NCBI GenBank assembly: GCA_964534415.1
Contig: CAZHOL010000004.1
Location: forward strand, 1 to 45,116
Length of the DNA: 45,116 nt
Direction of reading: 5' to 3'
DNA from: CAYLNC01 sp964534415
GTDB lineage: Bacteria > Patescibacteriota > Minisyncoccia > Phycocordibacterales > JAACPR01
The notes under the pieces were generated by a model, which was given only the letters and a program-made list of their open reading frames with translations, was not told the origin of the DNA and searched no databases. Below are positions 39,307 through 45,112 of this stretch, in pieces. A program made the position numbers and the translations under genes. Every line of letters starts with the position of its first letter. Position 1 is the first letter of the stretch.

Positions 39307-40125
39307 TTATATCAAACTCGCTTTCTTTACCATAATTTTCTTGCCAAAGAATTTTCCACCCAGAATGCGGAATTTTTCAGTCAGATCAGTTGAATAGAAA
39401 GTAACATTCCCTCCCCTGGTTAATCTGCCATCGTATTCTGGATGTCGCTTCAAATAATTTTGAAGTTTTCCGGGAATTATTTTTTCTTCCGAAACAATTG
39501 CGATTTTCTTGCCAACAATTTTTCGAATCAATTTCTCTAGGAAACCATAATGAGTGCAACCCAGAATCAATGTATCAATTTTCTTATCAAGCAGCGGTTT
39601 GAGATATTGCACTAAAATAATTTCAGTTGCCTTTTGATGTTTTTCGAGAGCTTCAACAATTGGGACGAGGAGAGGTGCCGATTTCTGAAAAACTTGCACA
39701 CCCTTCTTTTCTTTTTTTAGTTGCACCTCAAATGCCCGCGAACGAACAGTGGCCTCAGTAGCGATTACACCAATCCGATTGTTTTTAGTAACTTCAACAG
39801 CGGTCTCTGAAGCTGGCTTCAAAACTCCGAGAACATTTTTCCCTGGATATTTCGCTGGCAAATATTCTTGTTGAATTTTGCGTAGGGCTTCAGCAGAAAC
39901 AGTATTGCACGCAAAGATAATTAATTCACAACCTTGTGCAAAGAGAAAATCGACCGCCTGTTTCGTGAATTCATAGATGGTTTCTTGTGAGCGAGTGCCG
40001 TAGGGCGTGCGGGCTGTGTCCCCCAAATATATATAGTCGTATTCAGGCGTTTTATTCACAATTCCGCGTAGAATACTGATTCCACCGAAGCCAGAGTCGA
40101 AGATGCCTATTTTTCCTTTATTCAT
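39307..40125 (-). CDS. murI: Glutamate racemase
   Basis: A 272-residue enzyme making D-glutamate for peptidoglycan. 'IGIFDSGFGGISILRGI' is the N-terminal Asp-Ser motif, the first catalytic Cys is in 'ELIIFACNTVSAEAL' and the second in 'DTLILGCTHYGFLE'. The length is normal. TGT-TAGTAT (hexamer 40132-40137) ends exactly 6 bases before the ATG, so the start is probably leaderless. It shows that this cell makes or remodels a murein wall, as ftsE/ftsX also imply. Confidence 0.97.
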   Translation of the reverse strand: MNKGKIGIFDSGFGGISILRGIVNKTPEYDYIYLGDTARTPYGTRSQETIYEFTKQAVDFLFAQGCELIIFACNTVSAEALRKIQQEYLPAKYPGKNVLGVLKPASETAVEVTKNNRIGVIATEATVRSRAFEVQLKKEKKGVQVFQKSAPLLVPIVEALEKHQKATEIILVQYLKPLLDKKIDTLILGCTHYGFLEKLIRKIVGKKIAIVSEEKIIPGKLQNYLKRHPEYDGRLTRGGNVTFYSTDLTEKFRILGGKFFGKKIMVKKASLI

Positions 40126-40156
40126 GAGATAATACTAACAAATCTTAGTAAGAATA

Positions 40157-41341
40157 TTAAATACAGACACTTTCAAATGACTCCTTTATTTCAAAAGACT
40201 GTACTATCTTGTCTTGTAATGTTATTTCTTCTTGTGTAACATCACAATCTTGCAATGTACTAATTACAACCAGTTTTTCATCTGCGGTTATAAAAATATA
40301 GTCACTTACAGAAGCACACATATCTCCGGTTGAGAATTTAGTATATTTGAAACCCTTGTTAAAAAAATCTACGTTGAAATTTGTCTTATTTATCTTGTCA
40401 GACTTACACATATCACCATAAAATTCATCAAACCAAATATTTTTTTCTGAAAGATACTTAAAATTACCAACATCCACACCGACATGAAAACGGTAATCTT
40501 CCGGCTTATATACTGATACGACCAAACTGTCGAGTTCAACAAATTTAATCTTGTCTGCAGAAACATTTTTATCAAACTCAAAAAGAGTTAGCTCATTAGG
40601 GTATCTAAAAGAAAAATTATAATAATCACTTTGATAAGTATTCCAATTAGACTGATCACTCTCTTTTATAAAAGTAAAGTTATCTTTGTTTATATGACTC
40701 AAACAATCATATTGCAGCTCTTTATTTGAAATGGTTTTGCATATACTAGGATTTTCCTGAGCTAAAATTTTATATACTTCGCTTTGACACGAATATTTTG
40801 GCCGATATTTTTCGTTCTCAACAATGTTGTCGCAAATAGAAATATCTTTATGTTTCAAAGCCAAGCCACCATAGCAACTTGCCCTCGTTCCATCAGAAGA
40901 ATCCGTTGGCAAAGTGCTACATTTTTGCAAATCATCTCTCTGTACTGCAACTTTTGAAATACAATTACTCATGAAAAATTCCCTTGACTGTTCTGAGCGA
41001 AAATCATTTTGAAGATTACAAAGTTCGTAATCAGCAAACTTAAGGGCTTCGTCTTCAATACAATTCGCAATAGAATACTCCCTGTAATATTCCCCATCAT
41101 TTTGCTCCTGACAGAAAGAGATGATTGTAGATGTAGAATTATTTTTATTTATAATATCTTGACTGGATGTAGTACTTTCGATAGAAACTTCAGAATCAAT
41201 TTTATCTTCTCCAAAAAACATAGAACCAATAATTAAAAGAATAGTAAGCACGAGAGAAAAAATTGCCATTTTTAATTTTCTCTCAATAAATTTGACGAGA
41301 AAATCATAAATCCTAAAAGTAATTTCGAATAGTCTTAGCAT
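40157..41341 (-). CDS. Membrane-anchored orphan with repeated Cys motifs
   Basis: A 394-residue protein with one membrane helix (about residues 27-44) and an outer part. Residues about 75-225 contain a series of short units built around Cys pairs and acidic residues ('CIEDEALKFADYELC', 'CISKVAVQRDDLQKC', 'CYGGLALKHKDISIC', 'CQSEVYKILAQENPSIC'), with about 13 residues between the Cys of each unit. They look like disulfide-closed helical hairpins in tandem. The C-terminal third is a separate domain ('YYNFSFRYPNELTLFEFDKN'). No named family recognised. It lies 31 bases upstream of murI on the same strand. Confidence 0.75.
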   Translation of the reverse strand: MLRLFEITFRIYDFLVKFIERKLKMAIFSLVLTILLIIGSMFFGEDKIDSEVSIESTTSSQDIINKNNSTSTIISFCQEQNDGEYYREYSIANCIEDEALKFADYELCNLQNDFRSEQSREFFMSNCISKVAVQRDDLQKCSTLPTDSSDGTRASCYGGLALKHKDISICDNIVENEKYRPKYSCQSEVYKILAQENPSICKTISNKELQYDCLSHINKDNFTFIKESDQSNWNTYQSDYYNFSFRYPNELTLFEFDKNVSADKIKFVELDSLVVSVYKPEDYRFHVGVDVGNFKYLSEKNIWFDEFYGDMCKSDKINKTNFNVDFFNKGFKYTKFSTGDMCASVSDYIFITADEKLVVISTLQDCDVTQEEITLQDKIVQSFEIKESFESVCI

Positions 41342-41415
41342 TAAATAATTAATTATTGAGTAAATACAATATCAATAATACCACAACATATTTATTAAAA
41401 GGTTAAATAAACAAT

Positions 41416-41449
41416 AAAAAAGCCCTACCACAAAGTCGTGGTTAGAGCT
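41416..41449 (-). terminator. Intrinsic terminator overlapping the stop codon of the 41442 gene
   Basis: On the minus strand AGCTCTAACCAC pairs with GTGGTAGGGCT and TTTTTT follows. The TAA stop of the gene lies in the first arm. Confidence 0.82.
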
Positions 41450-41657
41450 GGTAAACAAAAAGCTTCTCCTCGGCAATCTCAACTGTTGCCAAAAATATTC
41501 CATTCCGAACGTGCATCGATTCTGGAGAGCCAACCACTATTCCAGGAAATCCAGGAATGTCGATTCCTGCCTCTCGATTGTCGCGAATTGAAATCAGTGC
41601 TGTGATTTCAGCGGTTTGTATGGCCACTTCAAGATCTGATGCAATTTTGATTTTCAT
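41442..41657 (-). CDS. Orphan 71-residue protein (Shine-Dalgarno-led cassette)
   Basis: A 71-residue protein starting MKIKIASDLEVAIQTAEITA. It alternates short strands and a central loop rich in Gly and Pro ('AGIDIPGFPGIVVGSPES'), suggesting a small beta fold. No family recognised. AAGGAGATGAGG lies just before the ATG. TTGACA (41723-41728), exactly 17 bases, and TATTAT (41700-41705) form a near-consensus promoter whose -35 is close to the stop of the upstream kinase gene. The stop is inside the terminator stem. An earlier ATG at 41699 is upstream of the Shine-Dalgarno site and within the likely leader. Confidence 0.7.
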   Translation of the reverse strand: MKIKIASDLEVAIQTAEITALISIRDNREAGIDIPGFPGIVVGSPESMHVRNGIFLATVEIAEEKLFVYQL

Positions 41658-41699
41658 CGCCTCATCTCCTTGATGGTTGTATTGTTCAGGGCTTTTCAT

Positions 41700-41728
41700 A
41701 TAATATATTAACTATTAAGACTTGTCAA
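41700..41728 (-). promoter_or_regulatory. Promoter of the orphan gene at 41442
   Basis: TTGACA, 17 bases, TATTAT, reading on the minus strand. Predicted start near 41693, giving a leader of about 35 bases that holds AAGGAG. Confidence 0.78.
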
Positions 41729-42427
41729 ATGCTTGGCTGTTTCCCGCATTACCTTTCGCAAAGAATTTTCATCACTAGTGAAATGAATCGTCTGCCCATC
41801 TGGTAGTTGTTCGCTGAAAATATCTTCACTAGCCCCGGGTTGATGAATTGATGAGCCAAAATCAATTACCCAAGGATTTCCTTCTCTATCAACCATAATA
41901 TTACCGGCGTGTAGATCTCGATGATAATATCCATCATTATTAAAATCTTCAATAAATTTTTCCAATTTTCCAAAGAAGACATCCATATCAAAATTATCAG
42001 GCAAACTCGCCTCTCCATTAAAAATCTGTCTCAAGCTATTTCCATCAACCTTATCCATGAAGAAAAAGTCTAGGCCCGTTTCTGGATCTGATACGCTACT
42101 CAACACCCGAGGAATTTGGACACGATCTGCACGGCTCATTCTAGAAACCATACTCTGAAAATCGAACTCGTGATCAAATGAGTAGTTATTCTGAACAGTT
42201 CTATGCTCTGGCTTTTTTATAATTTTAATACAACAAGGGTGAATGTGCCCAACAGAAAAAACTTTTGCCAAATTTCCCTCACCAAGTTTTTCATGTTCGT
42301 TACTGTCATAATCCTCAGATAAAAGATTCTCTACCATTTTCAACATCAACTTATAATGATGCTCAACCATCTGCTCGAAATGAGCTTTTTTCTCTGTCCA
42401 ACCAGCTAAAAAATCAGAATTTTCCAT
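41708..42427 (-). CDS. Protein-kinase-fold phosphotransferase
   Basis: A 239-residue single-domain protein. 'EKLGEGNLAKVFSVGH' matches the glycine-rich loop, 'CCIKIIK' the ATP-binding Lys, 'YYHRDLHAGNIMVD' the catalytic loop with HRD, and 'WVIDFGSSI' the DFG metal site. It resembles RIO/KdkA-like or small eukaryote-type kinases, so it could phosphorylate proteins or sugars/antibiotics. TGATATAAT (hexamer 42434-42439) ends exactly 6 bases before the ATG (leaderless). Next to a toxin-antitoxin pair it may be a HipA-like regulator, but no HipA motif is seen. Confidence 0.85.
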   Translation of the reverse strand: MENSDFLAGWTEKKAHFEQMVEHHYKLMLKMVENLLSEDYDSNEHEKLGEGNLAKVFSVGHIHPCCIKIIKKPEHRTVQNNYSFDHEFDFQSMVSRMSRADRVQIPRVLSSVSDPETGLDFFFMDKVDGNSLRQIFNGEASLPDNFDMDVFFGKLEKFIEDFNNDGYYHRDLHAGNIMVDREGNPWVIDFGSSIHQPGASEDIFSEQLPDGQTIHFTSDENSLRKVMRETAKHLTSLNS

Positions 42428-42442
42428 ATAAGAATTATATCA

Positions 42443-42697
42443 TTAATATAATTGCGCGTGGCTACCTATATTCATCAAAACAATGCCTCCCTCAACTTCC
42501 TCATAATGAACTCTAATGTCGCTGGTGACGTTAAAACTTCGGGTTCCAATAAATTTACCAGTTAGTGCGTGATTATTTAAAGAATAATGAAATTGATCGT
42601 TTTGAAAAATCATAAATTTGAGTTTAAATTTATTTTGTATTGCTTTTGGCTGCTTATCAAAAGACTTGATAAATTTTTTGTGAAATCTGATTTGCAT
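42443..42697 (-). CDS. RelE/YafQ-superfamily toxin
   Basis: An 84-residue protein: 'IRFHKKFIKSFDKQPKAIQNKF', 'YSLNNHALTGKFIGTRSFNVTSDIRVHYEEVEGGIVLMNIGSHAQLY'-type strands match the YafQ/RelE fold, with the late 'GSHAQLY' His that YafQ-like toxins use in catalysis. These are mRNA-cutting enzymes acting at the ribosome. The antitoxin gene ends 3 bases upstream, giving a standard antitoxin-then-toxin operon. Confidence 0.88.
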   Translation of the reverse strand: MQIRFHKKFIKSFDKQPKAIQNKFKLKFMIFQNDQFHYSLNNHALTGKFIGTRSFNVTSDIRVHYEEVEGGIVLMNIGSHAQLY

Positions 42698-42700
42698 TAG

Positions 42701-42973
42701 CTATATTTTTAAAGCCTTAAACAAATCGTCCGCATTGTTATATATTTTTGAAAGATTTTTTCCCTTCTTTATATCATTCTTTATCTGCAAAAATTCTTTC
42801 TTTGTTTTTTCATTAAACTCTGGAGCAACGCTCAAAACCACTCGACGCTCGTCGACAAATTTCTTGAGTGTGGCATTTATGACAACGCTCAACGATAGTC
42901 CGAGCTCGTTTGCCAATGCAGATGCACGATCTTTAATATCCTTATCTAATTTAACACTAGTTGTTGTTTTCAT
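42701..42973 (-). CDS. RelB/DinJ-family antitoxin
   Basis: A 90-residue protein. The N-terminal ribbon-helix-helix is clear: 'TTTSVKLDKDIKDRASALANELGLSLSVVINATLKKFVDE'-type sequence, followed by a charged toxin-binding tail. It binds the toxin and represses the operon. I use the ATG at 42973. The longer frame to 43057 reads through the palindromic operator and ABC-gene remnant. A perfect 24-base palindrome begins right at the base before the start codon. Confidence 0.9.
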   Translation of the reverse strand: MKTTTSVKLDKDIKDRASALANELGLSLSVVINATLKKFVDERRVVLSVAPEFNEKTKKEFLQIKNDIKKGKNLSKIYNNADDLFKALKI

Positions 42974-42997
42974 ATTACAAAGTATATACTTTGTAAT
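42974..42997. promoter_or_regulatory. Perfect 24-bp palindrome, probable antitoxin operator
   Basis: ATTACAAAGTAT is followed directly by its reverse complement ATACTTTGTAAT, with no mismatch. It abuts the antitoxin ATG. Ribbon-helix-helix antitoxins bind such paired half-sites. It contains TATAC -10-like sequence, so binding would block transcription. Confidence 0.82.
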
Positions 42998-43004
42998 ACT
43001 TATG

Positions 43005-43160
43005 TCAATCCTTGTACCCTTCAGCCTGCGCATTATACATCTCGGCATAAAGCCCACCCAATTTCAGAAGCTCTTCGTGTGTTCCGATTTCCTTGATATT
43101 TTGACCGTCAATCACCGCTATCTTGTCGGCGTTGCGAACCGTGGCGAATCTATGCGAAAT
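43005..43160 (-). pseudogene. 3' remnant of an ABC exporter ATPase gene
   Basis: About 51 codons to a TGA stop read ISHRFATVRNADKIAV, then 'IDGQNIKEIGTHEELLKL' and 'GGLYAEMYNAQAEGYKD'. This is the H-loop and C-terminal end of an MsbA/LmrA-type ABC exporter ATPase (about 580 residues when whole). The Walker motifs and membrane domain are gone. Upstream of ISHR the frame meets TAA at 43161-43163 and homology stops. About 12-15 bases further lies the terminator of the orphan gene at 43233. The ABC gene was therefore cut precisely next to a cassette, and only this fragment survives. Confidence 0.8.
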
Positions 43161-43174
43161 TTATTTAACATATA

Positions 43175-43208
43175 AAAAGAAAAGCGCCCCTGAACGTTCA
43201 GGCGGCGC
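43175..43208 (-). terminator. Intrinsic terminator of the orphan gene at 43233
   Basis: On the minus strand GCGCCGCCTGAACG pairs with CGTTCAGGGGCGC (one mismatch) and TTTTCTTTTT follows. Confidence 0.88.
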
Positions 43209-43232
43209 GTCAATAAACCGAGTAAATTAATA

Positions 43233-43763
43233 TCATGCAGATATGCTCGACCATGTCCCAGTGAGCAATGCCTGCCGATGTGCTTCGTCCATTTGGAATC
43301 GGAAGCTGAAATAATTGCTCACCCCACCCTCCAGAGATGTGAGATCCACGCTGCCGTCGCACTCAAATTTATTGGTCACTCGAATCAATTCGGTGTGATT
43401 TTCTGTTGTCAGTTCGCAACACACAATCCCGCACCTCGTCGCCGACTGAATGAATCGCGGCGTGAACGCTGGGGTTGTACTCTCAGCCCTTCCGATGATT
43501 GCTCCGATGCTCAAACTCGACAGAATCCTCGCCGACTCGTCGCAAGCACTTCCTAGACCGACTCCAGGATCGAGAATCAGAATTCGCCCTGGCCGTTCCA
43601 CCTGGACGAGACATCGCCCATCAGTTGGCGCAAAGGCCTCATTGATTCGCTCTACGAAACCTTCGCGCTCCATTATTCCGGTCGTCATCTGCCCGGGGAC
43701 ATAAACAACAGGTCCCATGACACACAATATTTCACCCGTGCAGGGTTTTTCTGGCTTCATCAT
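43233..43763 (-). CDS. Orphan 176-residue protein (Shine-Dalgarno-led cassette)
   Basis: A 176-residue soluble protein, the largest of the cassettes. It has strands and Gly/Pro turns ('ILCVMGPVVYVPGQMTTG', 'ILILDPGVGLGSACDESARI', 'LSIGAIIGRAESTTPAFTP') and seven or so Cys. No family recognised. AAAGGAG lies about 8 bases before the first of two adjacent ATGs (43763 and 43760). A possible promoter is TTGCTT with TATACT/TATTCT upstream. A strong terminator follows. G+C is about 52%. Downstream lies the ABC remnant. Confidence 0.68.
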   Translation of the reverse strand: MMKPEKPCTGEILCVMGPVVYVPGQMTTGIMEREGFVERINEAFAPTDGRCLVQVERPGRILILDPGVGLGSACDESARILSSLSIGAIIGRAESTTPAFTPRFIQSATRCGIVCCELTTENHTELIRVTNKFECDGSVDLTSLEGGVSNYFSFRFQMDEAHRQALLTGTWSSISA

Positions 43764-43921
43764 GACACACTCTCCTTTCAAAGAGCGACACACATCGTAA
43801 TTGATGCATGTTCTGATTGAAGAATAGTATAGATTTAATTTTAAAGCAATGAGGTCACCTATGTGCGAATAATTTTATTTTGCTTCTTTACTTCATACAA
43901 AACACATCGTTATATCAAAAC

Positions 43922-43954
43922 AAAAAACACCCTCACGAAGAGAGTGTCTTTTTT
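43922..43954 (-). terminator. Intrinsic terminator downstream of tRNA-Asp
   Basis: ACACCCTC (43927-43934) pairs with GAGAGTGT (43940-43947), one mismatch, with A and T runs on either side. The stretch from 43764 to here otherwise shows only the leader and promoter of the 43233 gene. Confidence 0.8.
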
Positions 43955-43957
43955 ATG

Positions 43958-44031
43958 CGCGAGTGATGGGACTTGAACCCACGACCTTCCGCGTGACAGG
44001 CGGACGCTCTAACCAGCTGAGCTACACCCGC
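43958..44031 (-). tRNA. tRNA-Asp (anticodon GTC)
   Basis: Acceptor arms GCGGGTG/CACTCGC, anticodon stem TCCGC/GCGGA with loop CTGTCAC (anticodon GTC), and T-loop TTCAAGT. CCA is not encoded. Confidence 0.92.
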
Positions 44032-44094
44032 ATAATTTTACTTCAATTATGCGATGCTTAATAATGTATCAGATTTTGAAGTTTTGGGCAATAG

Positions 44095-44125
44095 AAAAAA
44101 GCGTAGCCGGGGGCGCTACGCTTTT
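44095..44125 (-). terminator. Intrinsic terminator overlapping the stop of the 44116 gene
   Basis: GCGTAGC (44101-44107) pairs with GCTACGC (44115-44121), with A6 and T4 outside. The TAG stop lies in the stem. Confidence 0.85.
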
Positions 44126-44319
44126 GGGACACGCTTGCGGGAAACCCCGCTGTCATGTCCCCAGTTCTTTTGGCTCCAACCTCGCCACGGGGGCCGAGTT
44201 GAAACTGAAGAAGAACTCGCTGCAGCCAAACGCGCTCGACACTCCTTGCACGTTCCTCCGCAGTCACCATCACATCCCCGCTCCGAGCGGGTAAGAATCT
44301 CGATGCCATTGTGTTGCAT
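44116..44319 (-). CDS. Orphan 67-residue Cys-cluster protein (Shine-Dalgarno-led cassette)
   Basis: A 67-residue protein starting MQHNGIEILTRSERGCDGDC, with four Cys in 'CDGDCGGTCKEC' (CxxxCxxxCxxC-like), which could bind a metal or form disulfides. The rest is basic and Ser/Arg-rich. AAAGGAG lies 6-12 bases before the ATG. TTGACA (44364-44369), 16 bases, and TATTAT (44342-44347) form its promoter. The terminator overlaps the stop. G+C is about 60%, against about one third in the backbone genes sampled. The frame at 44058-44309 in another register is rejected, since it lacks a Shine-Dalgarno site at the right place. Confidence 0.7.
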   Translation of the reverse strand: MQHNGIEILTRSERGCDGDCGGTCKECRARLAAASSSSVSTRPPWRGWSQKNWGHDSGVSRKRVPKA

Positions 44320-44341
44320 TGGCTTCTCCTTTCTTATCTGA

Positions 44342-44369
44342 ATAATACCATATCTAGAGATATTGTCAA
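44342..44369 (-). promoter_or_regulatory. Promoter of the Cys-cluster orphan gene
   Basis: TTGACA, 16-base spacer (holding a short ATATC/GATAT repeat), TATTAT on the minus strand. The -35 starts one base after the stop codon of the upstream orphan gene. Confidence 0.75.
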
Positions 44370-44741
44370 CTACTTTCTCGTTTCCCTAAAATCAGGCAAC
44401 CTTTCATAAGGAAATGGGAACTCGTCCTCGTCATAATTCATCTCCCACCATCCGTATGGTTTCGCAGGCAACTCGATTGAATTTCCTTCCTTATCCAAAC
44501 TACATGTTGGTGTCATTACCAATTTGCCGCTCGCGTCCACTTCGAAAGCACTGACTGCGCCACAACACCAGTCGCGCGACGGGTCACCAATATTGGCTAG
44601 TTCACGTGCCGTGCGTACGATTTGAATTGGTCTACCCAAATTTTCACTTCCCACTCTCTGAAGCAGAGCATCACAAGGGTGAAAAGAAAAAAGCTCTCTC
44701 AAGAAATTTAGCTGTCTTGGTCTCTTTAATCTCTTCTTCAT
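44370..44741 (-). CDS. Orphan 123-residue protein (Shine-Dalgarno-led cassette)
   Basis: A 123-residue soluble protein beginning MKKRLKRPRQLNFLRELF, with a basic start, a middle containing 'RDWCCGAVSAFEVDASGKLVMTPTC', and an acidic/aromatic tail ('GWWEMNYDEDEFPFPYERL'). No family recognised. GGAGGT ends about 7 bases before the ATG. TTGCGG (44822-44827), 17 bases, and TATAAT (44799-44804) form a promoter giving a leader of about 50 bases. It has no terminator of its own and runs directly into the next cassette's promoter, so the two may be co-transcribed. G+C is about 47%. Confidence 0.68.
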   Translation of the reverse strand: MKKRLKRPRQLNFLRELFSFHPCDALLQRVGSENLGRPIQIVRTARELANIGDPSRDWCCGAVSAFEVDASGKLVMTPTCSLDKEGNSIELPAKPYGWWEMNYDEDEFPFPYERLPDFRETRK

Positions 44742-44832
44742 GACATACCTCCACTTCTTGGTTAAAAAGTTAAAGGATCGGTCGTGACTCTGATAATCAT
44801 TATACCCACCCCCTCCCAAAACCGCAATGTTG

Positions 44833-44906
44833 TGTCGACGGGTGGAATCGAACCACCGACCTTAGCTTTATGAGTGCTATGCTCTAACCTTCTGAGCTAC
44901 GTCGAC
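44833..44906 (-). tRNA. tRNA with CAT anticodon (elongator Met or lysidine-Ile)
   Basis: Acceptor arms GTCGACG/CGTCGAC pair fully, so it is not an initiator. The anticodon loop is CTCATAA (anticodon CAT) on stem TAGCA/AGCTA with an A-A mismatch next to the loop. T-loop TTCGATT is normal. Met and Ile2 cannot be told apart here. Confidence 0.88.
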
Positions 44907-44945
44907 ATGACCTACAATATAATACGTTTTTCGCATTTCCGCAAC

Positions 44946-45026
44946 GCCTTCTCACATACGAGAACGAGATGCATTTTCACGATAGTGAAAATGACATCGT
45001 GCTTGAAAAACAGGTAATGCGAAGGC
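44946..45026. other. Structured spacer between two CAT tRNAs
   Basis: A strong hairpin (GATGCATTTTCAC, loop GATA, GTGAAAATGACATC, 44968-44998) sits inside an outer pair GCCTTC (44946-44951) and GAAGGC (45021-45026). There is no T run, so it is not a normal terminator. No gene is seen here. Confidence 0.45.
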
Positions 45027-45041
45027 AAACTTCAATAATTG

Positions 45042-45112
45042 TTGCGGGGCCCGGATTTGCACCGGGGTCTAGAGGTTATGAGCCTCTCGAGGTACTACTC
45101 CTCTACCCCGCG
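45042..45112 (-). tRNA. Initiator tRNA-fMet (anticodon CAT), unusual elbow
   Basis: The 5' base C faces A in the acceptor end (CGCGGGG/CCCCGCA), the initiator hallmark. The anticodon stem AGAGG/CCTCT with loop CTCATAA has two rather than three G-C pairs next to the loop. The D-loop AGTAGTA is short and lacks the GG pair, and the T-loop TGCAAAT has G instead of T at position 55. Confidence 0.82.

Noticed and set aside
42735..43175. Plus-strand frame of 146 codons
   Set aside because: It is antisense to the antitoxin, its operator and the ABC remnant, all of which are better supported.
44968..44998. Terminator between the two CAT tRNAs
   Set aside because: The hairpin is strong but no T run follows on either strand.
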